Assembly (NCBI RefSeq): GCF_026913205.2 | Contig: NZ_CP168151.1 | Span: forward strand, 1,736,001-1,800,000 | Source: Lentilactobacillus sp. SPB1-3 | Lineage (GTDB): Bacteria; Bacillota; Bacilli; Lactobacillales; Lactobacillaceae | Direction: 5' to 3' | DNA: 64,000 bases | In this document: positions 33,149 through 40,332 of the stretch, piece by piece | How positions within the stretch are numbered: the first letter of the stretch is position 1 | How the letters are laid out: every line of letters starts with the position of its first letter | Made by a program: the position numbers and the translations under genes | The notes under the pieces: model-generated | What the model saw: only the letters and a program-made list of their open reading frames with translations | Database searches by the model: none | Told to the model about the DNA's origin: nothing

Positions 33149-34978
33149 TTACTTTTTAATTTTAGTTTTCGGAACTACGAAACTCTGATAAATTTTAATC
33201 GTGACAATATAGTATACGCAATATAAAACTAAAAATGCAATAAGTGACCAGCCAAAAACTGGGTACGGTTGATCAAGCAAACCGCTCTTAACAAACAATT
33301 GTAGACCAAACGCAACATCTATAATTCCTAAAATCGCTGGTAGTACGAACAGTCCTAAAATTTGTAAATTAATTGAACGTTTAGCAACTGAACGACGGGT
33401 ACCAATTTTATTAAGCATCTCGTAACGTTTGATATCAGTCGAAGTACCGCTAAGAATCTTAAACATCAAGCAACTAGCTAACATAGCTAAAAAGGCGATT
33501 CCTAAGAAGATACCCATAAATTCAAGACTACCAAGTAATGATTTTAAGACCATGTAGTTGGCGAAGATTCCACCAAACGGAATACCACTTTTGTCTCCAC
33601 TAGTCTTAGTCTGTTCATTAGTGATTTTAGTTAAGGTGTCGTAATTAGCATCCATGTCCTTAACTTTGACCATCTTCAAATCTGCGCTGTTAGTTCTCAA
33701 AGTGGCAAAACGGGTACCGCTAATCAACTTAATGCTTTTAGCCATTTGATCAGTTGGTGGTAACATTCTCACAATACTACTCTTGGCATTGTCATTTTGA
33801 TTGACTTGCTTAGCAGTTAACTTAAGAGTCTTGGTCTTAGCAAAATCAACCTGACCATCTTTAGTAGATTTAACATCCACATATGCATAAGGTTTTTGGT
33901 TGACGTTATCAGCATTAAAGTAGAGAACATTGCCAACTTTTTTATACTGATAATTAGTAGTCTGCTTATTATCTAACTCGGTGATCCAGTGGTTAATTTT
34001 AGCACTCGGATTTTTAACAGCCACTGCATATTCACCCTGGATGTGGGCGATTTCTGGAATTCGTTGTGCAAATCCGACACCAACTGTGATAGCTCCTAAA
34101 GCTAAAGCGAACAATAATGAAACTACTGAAAGAATCTTAGTAAAATCATTAATTCGGAATTTAAGTTGGGAAATGGTAAATGTGTTTAATCCCTTAGCAG
34201 CCAAACTAGATTTTTGCAGACCATTTAAGATGGCCACAAAGAATGAATTAAAAACGAAATAAGTTCCTAAAACAATCGTGACTAAAGCTAATGGGATGGC
34301 AATTGATTTCAGTTTTTGAATTTCATACATTGAAACATAGCCAACAACCAAGAAAATAATCCCTAGAATAGCTTCAACCCATAAAACAGCCTTCTTTGGT
34401 CGCTTCCATTTAGTACTTGACTCTGACTTTAATAAATCTAATGCAGATGACTTAACAAATGTCCGGTGATTAAATAGGCCAGAAATCAAGAATAGTAACA
34501 TGAAAAATACGAAAGTATAGATGATGGCTTTAGGATAAAAAGCTTGGAATCCACTTGCAGGGATCGCTAACTTATCAAACAAATAACCGCTTAACAATTG
34601 TGTGATTCCAGTACCAAGTAAGACACCAATGAAAGTACTGATAAATCCGATAGTCAGTGTTTCTAATGTAATCAAGCGACCAATTTTTCTAGGTCGGGCT
34701 CCCAACATCATGAAGACTCCGTAATCATGCTTTCTCATGGTTAATAGGAACGTGTTCGCGTATGAGACGTAAACCAAAGTTATCAACGCCAACAACACAG
34801 CACCGAAAACGAATACTAACTTGGCACTTTGAACTGAAGTGCTTTCAACAAACTTATCATTCGTTGAAATAGCTTCAAACATGTAGAAAATTGCTGATGC
34901 CATTACTAGTCCCGAAAACAGCACTAGATAATCTTTAAACCGTGAACGAATTCCGGTTAGTGAAAGTTTAAATAACAT
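33149..34978 (-). CDS. BceB-type FtsX-like ABC permease
   Basis: 609 residues with about ten membrane helices. The order is FtsX domain (GIRSRFKDYLVLFSG start; helices to about 310), an extracellular part of about 180 residues (about 315-500), and a second set of helices. This is the layout of BceB-type peptide-antibiotic exporters/sensors such as BceAB, VraG and BcrB-like proteins. The large outside domain binds the antibiotic in known systems. No BceRS-type histidine kinase or regulator gene is nearby. Confidence 0.87.
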   Translation of the reverse strand: MLFKLSLTGIRSRFKDYLVLFSGLVMASAIFYMFEAISTNDKFVESTSVQSAKLVFVFGAVLLALITLVYVSYANTFLLTMRKHDYGVFMMLGARPRKIGRLITLETLTIGFISTFIGVLLGTGITQLLSGYLFDKLAIPASGFQAFYPKAIIYTFVFFMLLFLISGLFNHRTFVKSSALDLLKSESSTKWKRPKKAVLWVEAILGIIFLVVGYVSMYEIQKLKSIAIPLALVTIVLGTYFVFNSFFVAILNGLQKSSLAAKGLNTFTISQLKFRINDFTKILSVVSLLFALALGAITVGVGFAQRIPEIAHIQGEYAVAVKNPSAKINHWITELDNKQTTNYQYKKVGNVLYFNADNVNQKPYAYVDVKSTKDGQVDFAKTKTLKLTAKQVNQNDNAKSSIVRMLPPTDQMAKSIKLISGTRFATLRTNSADLKMVKVKDMDANYDTLTKITNEQTKTSGDKSGIPFGGIFANYMVLKSLLGSLEFMGIFLGIAFLAMLASCLMFKILSGTSTDIKRYEMLNKIGTRRSVAKRSINLQILGLFVLPAILGIIDVAFGLQLFVKSGLLDQPYPVFGWSLIAFLVLYCVYYIVTIKIYQSFVVPKTKIKK

Positions 34979-34996
34979 TTCTTTATCTCCTTACGC

Positions 34997-35749
34997 TTAT
35001 TGTTCAAACGTTCCTAATTTTTCAAGAATTTCACGATAGAATTCTTGACGATCACGACCCCCAGCCTTTAGCTCTTCACCAATCTGACCATCTCTAATGA
35101 ATAGAATGCGCTGGCAGAAACTTGCTGAGAACGGATCATGCGTTACCATCAAAATCGAAACACCTTGTTCGTTGATATGTTGTAAAGTTTCCATTAGTTC
35201 ACGGGCATTGTTAGAATCAAGCGCTCCTGTTGGTTCATCACCAAAGACGATTTTAGGATCAGCTACCAATGCTCTGGCAGCAGCCACTCGTTGTTTTTGA
35301 CCACCAGATAGTTGATTTGGAAACTTAGTTAGTAGGTCATCAATGTTTAATTTCTTAGCTGACATTTCAATAGCTAATTGGATTTGCTTAGGTTTGGCAC
35401 CTTGAAGTGATAATGGTAATCCGATATTTTCACTGACGGTCAAGGTTTCAATCAAGTTAAAGTCTTGAAAGATAAATCCTAGTTGTTGTGATCTAAAATC
35501 AGCCATTTGATTAGCTGATAATTTAGTAACATCTTGACCGCCGATTTCAACTTGGCCGCTAGTTGGTTGATCTAGAGTGGCTAAGATATTTAATAACGTG
35601 GTCTTACCAGAACCAGAGGCTCCCATGATACCAACAAATTCTCCTTCGTCAGCGTCAAAGGTAATTCCCTTAAGTGCTTCATATGGTTTTTCAGTTTTTT
35701 CACCATAAGTTTTATGAACATTGTTTGTAGTTAATATTTTATTTGTCAT
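34997..35749 (-). CDS. BceA-type ABC ATPase
   Basis: 250 residues. Walker A GASGSGKTT, Q-loop, signature LSGGQKQRVAAARAL, Walker B IVFGDEPTGALD, switch His in VTHDP. It is the MacB/LolD-like ATPase that powers the BceB-type permease encoded 18 bases downstream. First gene of a five-gene operon with a consensus-like promoter. GGAGGTC ribosome binding site. Confidence 0.9.
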   Translation of the reverse strand: MTNKILTTNNVHKTYGEKTEKPYEALKGITFDADEGEFVGIMGASGSGKTTLLNILATLDQPTSGQVEIGGQDVTKLSANQMADFRSQQLGFIFQDFNLIETLTVSENIGLPLSLQGAKPKQIQLAIEMSAKKLNIDDLLTKFPNQLSGGQKQRVAAARALVADPKIVFGDEPTGALDSNNARELMETLQHINEQGVSILMVTHDPFSASFCQRILFIRDGQIGEELKAGGRDRQEFYREILEKLGTFEQ

Positions 35750-35773
35750 CTAATTGACCTCCATGTTGGTTTG

Positions 35774-35817
35774 TTACTTATGTAATTAACCATACATGTA
35801 CGAAAGTAATAAGTCAA
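35774..35817 (-). promoter_or_regulatory. Promoter and dyad before the Bce-type operon
   Basis: TTGACT (35817-35812), 17-base spacer and TATGGT (35794-35789) on the minus strand. TTACTT (35774-35779) and AAGTAA (35804-35809) form a widely spaced inverted repeat around the -10, a candidate binding site for the operon's own GntR regulator. Confidence 0.5.
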
Positions 35818-35837
35818 CCTATTTTATTTTAGTGCAC

Positions 35838-35880
35838 AAAAAAACTGCCATTAGCTTTGTAAGAAGCCAATGACAGTTTC
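35838..35880 (-). terminator. Terminator of glpK
   Basis: AAACTGTCATTGGCTT with AAGCTAATGGCAGTTT on the minus strand, six-base loop and a T run of seven. Confidence 0.88.
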
Positions 35881-35893
35881 ATTTAATTACTGA

Positions 35894-37408
35894 TTAATCA
35901 ACCTTGAATGACCTGGCAGCATTCACTGCTTGTTGCCAGCCACTATATAATTTAATTCGTCGCTTATCATCCATGTTTGGATCGAATCGACGACCAGTTT
36001 CCATTTGTTCTTTAATCTCATCAACGCTATCCCAGTACCCGACAGCGAGTCCGGCTAAGACCGCAGCACCAAATGCAGTGGTATCTTCATCCTGGGCTCT
36101 TTGAATTGGAATATTCAAGATGTCGGCTTGGAATTGCATTAAATAGCTATTCCGTGAAGAGCCCCCATCTGCCATTAGGCTAGGAATCTTCATCCCCGTA
36201 TCTTTTTCCATGGTATCGATAATGTCCTTCGTACCGTAAGCAATTGATTGCAATGTCGCTTTGACGAAATCATTTTTAGTGGTTCCTCTGGTCAATCCAA
36301 AAACAGATCCCCGGACATTTTGATCCCAGAAAGGAGCCCCCAAACCATTAAACGCTGGAACGACATACACTTCATCGTCATCGCTTGAATTCATGGCTGC
36401 TTGACGTGATTCAGGAACATTGTCAATCAATCCCATACTGTCAGCCAGCCAACTCATAGCTGTTCCGGCAGCAAAAATAGAACCTTCCAAGGCGTAGTTC
36501 AAATGACCGTTAATGTCATAAGCAATGGTCGTTAACAAGTTATCATCTGATAATTCTGGCTTCTCACCTGTATTCATCATGATAAATGCACCATCACCAT
36601 AGGTGTTTTTAACCATCCCTGGTTCAAACGCCAACTGACCGATCAAAGCTGCCTGCTGGTCTCCGGCAATTCCGGCGATAGGAACTTCAATACCATAGAA
36701 TTGGAAGTTTTCAGTGACACCATAAACCTCACTGGAAGTTTTAACTTCTGGTAGCATCTGCTTAGGAACATTCAGTAGTTTTAAAATATCTTCATCCCAC
36801 CGTAAGGCGTGGATGTTGAACATCATCGTACGACTAGCATTAGAAATGTCAGTCACGTGAAGCTTACCACCAGTTAATTTCCACACTAGCCAAGTGTCAA
36901 CGGTTCCAAATAATAATTCGCCCTTCTCGGCTCTTTCTTGGGCTCCATCTACATGATCTAAAATCCAACGAACTTTGGTTGCTGAAAAGTATGAATCGAT
37001 AATCAAGCCAGTTTTCTTGTGGAATAGATTACTGTAACCGTCGTCTTTTAGCTTTTGGGCGAGCTTAGCAGTCTGCTTTGATTGCCAACCAATCGCATTG
37101 TAAATTGGCTCACCAGTTTCTTTATCCCATATAATAGTAGTTTCACGTTGGTTAACTATGCCAATTCCAGCTAAATCTTCTGGATGAATCCCCGCATCAA
37201 TGAACGCTGAAGAAATCACGTTCAACACTGATGTCCAGATTTCATTAGGGTCAGTTTCAACCCAACCGCTTTGAGGAATAATTTGCTCAACCGGTTTGAA
37301 GGCTTCAATAACTTTCCGACCACTTTGGTCAAAAATCATTGCCCGTGTACTAGTAGTACCTTGGTCAATAGATAGTACATATTTATTTTTATCAGTTAAA
37401 GCTGACAT
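35894..37408 (-). CDS. glpK: Glycerol kinase without the PTS-phosphorylated His
   Basis: 504 residues, full-length FGGY kinase (glycerol + ATP to glycerol 3-phosphate). [11 protein letters not shown] at the ATP loop, NQRETT, GWQSKQT and GDQQAAL are intact. In other Firmicutes a histidine in a HFYG/HFFG segment before the PIAG motif is phosphorylated by HPr and activates the enzyme; here the segment is FQFYG, with Gln236 in that place. The start is ATG 37408 after GGAGGGGGA; an in-frame ATG at 37429 lies upstream of that site. No glpF or glpO is adjacent. A cre lies upstream. Confidence 0.93.
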   Translation of the reverse strand: MSALTDKNKYVLSIDQGTTSTRAMIFDQSGRKVIEAFKPVEQIIPQSGWVETDPNEIWTSVLNVISSAFIDAGIHPEDLAGIGIVNQRETTIIWDKETGEPIYNAIGWQSKQTAKLAQKLKDDGYSNLFHKKTGLIIDSYFSATKVRWILDHVDGAQERAEKGELLFGTVDTWLVWKLTGGKLHVTDISNASRTMMFNIHALRWDEDILKLLNVPKQMLPEVKTSSEVYGVTENFQFYGIEVPIAGIAGDQQAALIGQLAFEPGMVKNTYGDGAFIMMNTGEKPELSDDNLLTTIAYDINGHLNYALEGSIFAAGTAMSWLADSMGLIDNVPESRQAAMNSSDDDEVYVVPAFNGLGAPFWDQNVRGSVFGLTRGTTKNDFVKATLQSIAYGTKDIIDTMEKDTGMKIPSLMADGGSSRNSYLMQFQADILNIPIQRAQDEDTTAFGAAVLAGLAVGYWDSVDEIKEQMETGRRFDPNMDDKRRIKLYSGWQQAVNAARSFKVD

Positions 37409-37483
37409 CCGCTTTCCCCCTCCAAACATTATCTGTCGTCTTAATAATGAATAATACCATACATAGTAGGTCTTAAGACAGAA

Positions 37484-37497
37484 AATAAGCGTTTACA
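37484..37497 (-). promoter_or_regulatory. cre before glpK
   Basis: Minus-strand TGTAAACGCTTATT differs from TGWAARCGYTWNCW only at position 13. It lies about 75 bases upstream of the glpK start, next to a perfect palindrome GTCTTAAGAC (37470-37479). Confidence 0.65.
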
Positions 37498-37581
37498 CAC
37501 ATAAAACACACTATGAACTATACCACAGTACATTCTAAGGTACAAACGCCTATTGTTTAAACAATCAGTTGACTATACCAA

Positions 37582-37824
37582 TTATCTTTTGACAAGAATT
37601 GAGATATCAGTATCATCACTAGGATTCAAAGTCTCGTTGTAACTATAATCGGCCTCTTCAAAATATTTCTTAATTTCTGAATTAATTTCATCGAGTGGCC
37701 GTACATCCCCATCTTGGCGGTGAATTAAAATTGAATACTCTTTGTTATCATCGTCGGTATTTTCGAATTCATATAAAACATCAACGGTATTTAAAATTTC
37801 TTGAATCATTTGACGTTCAGTCAT
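37582..37824 (-). CDS. Small acidic protein of unknown function
   Basis: 80 residues, soluble and acidic, rich in Asp, Glu and Asn, no cysteines. Predicted helix at the start (TERQMIQEILNTVDVLYEF), then strand-like YSILIHRQ and DISILVK at either end of a helical middle. Not recognised. The start at ATG 37824 follows GGGAGG by eight bases; the frame upstream to 37875 lacks such a site. Monocistronic. Confidence 0.6.
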   Translation of the reverse strand: MTERQMIQEILNTVDVLYEFENTDDDNKEYSILIHRQDGDVRPLDEINSEIKKYFEEADYSYNETLNPSDDTDISILVKR

Positions 37825-37979
37825 AATAAAGCCTCCCACAACATATTCTTTCTTTACTTTAGTCTTATTTGGCAAAAATGTTAACGCTTTATATCATTTA
37901 TTTATCAAATTGGCTGAATTATTTACTTTAAGCCTGAAAAGACTATACTTAATACTTATTAACTATCGAGGTGATAAGA

Positions 37980-38183
37980 ATGAATTCAACTTCTTCTCGA
38001 CTCACAAGTCAGCTTATGGATGCTTACTTACATCAACAAATGGTATCCATTGAACTAACCAATCGTCATTTATCAGGGCTTGTAGTTGGGGTTCAAAATA
38101 ACGAATTATTCATCAAAGGACCAGCTAACCAGATTACCAAACTTTCACTTGATAAAGTGAAGTCAGTAACGGTTCTTCAATGA
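37980..38183 (+). CDS. Small protein with Sm/Hfq-like pattern
   Basis: 67 residues. A short N-terminal helix (SRLTSQLMDAYLHQQ) leads into alternating strands: MVSIELTNRHLSGLVVGV, then ELFIKG, then ITKLSLDKVKSVTVL. This helix-plus-five-strand order, with V-x-I-x-L-x-N-x-x-x-L-x-G, resembles the Sm1 motif of Hfq, and less closely YolD-like proteins. The Sm2 motif (YKHAI) is not conserved. The start is ATG 37980 after GAGGTGAT, not the GTG at 37971 inside that site. It is 30 bases upstream of a YczE-like membrane protein gene. RNA binding is a hypothesis only. Confidence 0.6.
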   Translation: MNSTSSRLTSQLMDAYLHQQMVSIELTNRHLSGLVVGVQNNELFIKGPANQITKLSLDKVKSVTVLQ

Positions 38184-38213
38184 TCAAAACTTGCAATACT
38201 GGAGAAGTAATCA

Positions 38214-38870
38214 ATGGCAAAAACCAAAGATCTTAATCAACGACTTTATTATCTTGGATTATCCCTAATCATTAATTCAGCAGGGAATGCGCTGGCAATC
38301 TCAACGAATCTAGGGAGTGCTGTTTGGACTGCTTCTGCAGTGAATTTGTCAAATTTAACAGCTGTATCATTAGGTACCACTCTGTTTATTTATGGGGTAG
38401 TCGTGACATTACTCAATCAGCTGCTCTTAGGAACGTTTGACCGGAGAAGATTCTTTTCCAATTTAATCTTTACGGTACCATTTTCGTACTTAATCGCGTT
38501 ATTTCAATTTATCTTCAAGGAATTAGGAGTTCCAACATATGATTTTGCGATTCGAATTTGCTTAGACGTTCTGGGACTGTTCATGGTTGCAGTGGCGGTC
38601 TCACTGTACTCCCGGGCGAATTTATTCATGCACCCAAATGATGATTTGACCTACATCATCAGGTTCAAGTATATTCATGGCAATCCAGTTCTTTCTCAAT
38701 GGGTCAGTTACCTGCCACCAGTATTAGTGATTTTAACCTGTTACTGGTTAGCCGGAAAAACATATGCCGTCGGATTTGGGACCATCTTCGCCCTCCTGTT
38801 TCAAGGAGCAATGATGGGGTGGGCTGATACCCATGCATTCACCAAGCTGAAACATCATATTGATCTGTAG
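38214..38870 (+). CDS. YczE/YyaS-like membrane protein
   Basis: 218 residues with five hydrophobic segments. LGLSLIINSAGNALAISTNLGSAVW near the start (about 14-38) and a second segment with YSRANLFMHPNDDLTYIIR match the YczE/YyaS (DUF6198) group. Role unknown. RBS GGAGAAG. Co-transcribed with the small Sm-like protein gene. Confidence 0.75.
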   Translation: MAKTKDLNQRLYYLGLSLIINSAGNALAISTNLGSAVWTASAVNLSNLTAVSLGTTLFIYGVVVTLLNQLLLGTFDRRRFFSNLIFTVPFSYLIALFQFIFKELGVPTYDFAIRICLDVLGLFMVAVAVSLYSRANLFMHPNDDLTYIIRFKYIHGNPVLSQWVSYLPPVLVILTCYWLAGKTYAVGFGTIFALLFQGAMMGWADTHAFTKLKHHIDL

Positions 38871-38875
38871 ATACT

Positions 38876-38909
38876 AAAAAGTGGGCCAGTTAAAAGCTGG
38901 TCCACTTAT
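38876..38909. terminator. Bidirectional terminator
   Basis: AAGTGGGCCAG pairs with CTGGTCCACTT (one mismatch) with A and T runs on either side. Between converging genes; the hydrolase stop lies within it. Confidence 0.82.
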
Positions 38910-39754
38910 TTATTAGCGATAAATTTAGTTACTTGCTTGTTAGTTTGCTTTGTTTCCCGTAATGCGTGCCATAAAATATATTCATGAAAGGCCTCAGAAA
39001 ATTCCACGACTGTGACACTAGTTTTAGCTGCTTGCCTTAACGTAGCAACAAATCGTTCATTATCTGGAACCAGCATCTCGTTAGCACCATAAAACAAAAT
39101 GACATTGAGCCCAGTTAAATTATTTGGGTCAAACAAATCAACTGTGTCGCCTTTATCCAAGCCATCAATAAATTGCTGGCCAATGGTTTGTAAAACGTCT
39201 AATTCCAAAAAGACATCGGCATCATCACGTTTTTGAACGGCCAAATTGGTCAATGTTAAATCAATCCACGGAGAGATGATGATAGTTTTATCAATCCAAA
39301 CAGAACGACGACTAGCTACTTGGAGCATTAAATAGGCACCGGCAGAGTCACCAAGCATATTGATTGGTAGATCCGTCAGCATGCATTCATCAAAAGCTTT
39401 GATACAAAAATCAATCATTTCACTAGCTTTATGGGCCAATAACAAGGGGAAATCAATGATTTTCAGTTGAGAATTTGTTTTTTTAGCTATATTAATCGCA
39501 AACGCTAGTTGATCGTCATTCAGTGGTACTGTGAATGCGCCCCCATGAAAATACACCAGCTGGCTACCCGGGTCATCAACGACATTAAATGTCACGATAC
39601 GACCATTATCAATTTCTTGAACATCAACACTTTCTGCTGATTTGTTGGTTAACCAATCACGGTTCTGGTTAGGCATTAAAAAAAGATGAGAAATATTGGC
39701 TTTATATTGCTCAATTTTCATTTTATGTATTAGTCTTCTTGAACGAAAGCTCAT
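38906..39754 (-). CDS. Alpha/beta hydrolase, HSL-like
   Basis: 282 residues. The oxyanion motif HGGAF (about 70-74) and the nucleophile elbow LGDSAGA with its Ser are of the hormone-sensitive-lipase family. The late motifs LFYGANEMLVPD and FHEY supply Asp and His. A lipase/esterase of unknown substrate with no signal peptide. The start at ATG 39754 follows GGAGGTG; an in-frame start at 39769 overlaps that site. Confidence 0.85.
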   Translation of the reverse strand: MSFRSRRLIHKMKIEQYKANISHLFLMPNQNRDWLTNKSAESVDVQEIDNGRIVTFNVVDDPGSQLVYFHGGAFTVPLNDDQLAFAINIAKKTNSQLKIIDFPLLLAHKASEMIDFCIKAFDECMLTDLPINMLGDSAGAYLMLQVASRRSVWIDKTIIISPWIDLTLTNLAVQKRDDADVFLELDVLQTIGQQFIDGLDKGDTVDLFDPNNLTGLNVILFYGANEMLVPDNERFVATLRQAAKTSVTVVEFSEAFHEYILWHALRETKQTNKQVTKFIANK

Positions 39755-39827
39755 TGCTGACACCTCCAAAGGTATACCGCTTACATAAATATACCACTAT
39801 TAGATATTTTTGTCTGATTTTCATAAA

Positions 39828-39855
39828 TTCACAAAATCTTCACAATTCGTTCATA
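39828..39855 (+). promoter_or_regulatory. Three TTCACA-type direct repeats with 11-base period
   Basis: TTCACA at 39828, TTCACA at 39839 and TTCATA at 39850 are spaced exactly 11 bases apart. Such one-turn direct repeats are bound by OmpR/PhoB-type response regulators. The third repeat could serve as -35, 18 bases from TATATC (39874-39879), giving a start near 39886 for the first C-loop RNA. Confidence 0.5.
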
Positions 39856-39885
39856 GTTAAGCAACATTTAATCTATATCATCCTT

Positions 39886-40021
39886 TAATGAAACAGAAGC
39901 ACATGTGCATCTGTGTGGTTATAAATTAAATCCCCCTTTAATTTATTACTTTTATATTCATATTCTTCCCCTAGAATATAGGTATCTTGAAGATAAGACA
40001 TCCCCGTGTCTTATCTTTTTT
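39886..40021 (+). ncRNA. C-loop small RNA, copy A
   Basis: Three successive perfect hairpins, all with six-base C-rich loops: ATAAATTAAA/TTTAATTTAT around TCCCCC (39921-39946); ATATTCT/AGAATAT around TCCCCT (39960-39979); and the terminator AGATAAGACA/TGTCTTATCT around TCCCCG (39991-40016), followed by T7. The T run only on this side fixes the plus strand. The 69-codon frame over it lacks a ribosome binding site. The 5' end is an estimate. The build, with repeated UCCC loops, resembles Listeria LhrC RNAs that pair with Shine-Dalgarno sequences. Downstream is a related second copy. Confidence 0.7.
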
Positions 40022-40109
40022 TGTGCCCAAATTTTGAACAATTATCATCTTCACAAAAAAAACATATTTTCATCGTTGTTTGTTAACAGTTATTGTGTAT
40101 TATTTAAAT

Positions 40110-40268
40110 CATAGAGAAGATGATCAATTATAAATCCATCTTCTTTCCCCCATATCGTAACAAACTAACCCCCCATTAATTTGTTGCATCGATATATTCC
40201 CCTCAGAATATAGAAAATAGACATACTTAATCAAACGGATAAGACACCCCCATGTCTTATCCGTTTTT
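40110..40268 (+). ncRNA. C-loop small RNA, copy B
   Basis: A paralogue of copy A about 240 bases downstream. Hairpins: AACAAAcTAA/TTAaTTTGTT around CCCCCCA (40159-40185, one mismatch); TATATTC/GAATATA around CCCTCA (40193-40212); and a 14-bp terminator stem around CCCCCA (40233-40266) with T tail. The terminator core GATAAGACA/TGTCTTATC is identical in both copies. A 5' hairpin AGAAGATG/CATCTTCT (40115-40144) is followed by a further unpaired TTCCCCCAT. Possible promoter TTGTTT (40076-40081), 16 bases, TATTAT (40098-40103). Between the copies, 40022-40109, I see only promoter sequence. Confidence 0.68.
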
Positions 40269-40280
40269 CATTACTATTAT

Positions 40281-40332
40281 AAAAAATAACCGATTCTAGG
40301 TAATTATGCACACCTAGAATCGGTTATTTTTT
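40281..40332. terminator. Bidirectional terminator behind purB
   Basis: A 21-base near-perfect inverted repeat (AAAAAATAACCGATTCTAGG and complement) with a ten-base centre. It ends purB on the minus strand and insulates it from the small RNAs. Confidence 0.9.

Noticed and set aside
37552-37565. Perfect palindrome ATTGTTTAAACAAT between glpK and the small acidic protein gene
   Set aside because: AT-rich, no T run and no clear link to a promoter; not enough to call an operator or terminator.
39905-40114. 69-codon plus-strand frame over the first C-loop RNA
   Set aside because: No ribosome binding site, Cys/Tyr/Phe-rich composition unlike local proteins, and it runs through a perfect terminator hairpin with T run.
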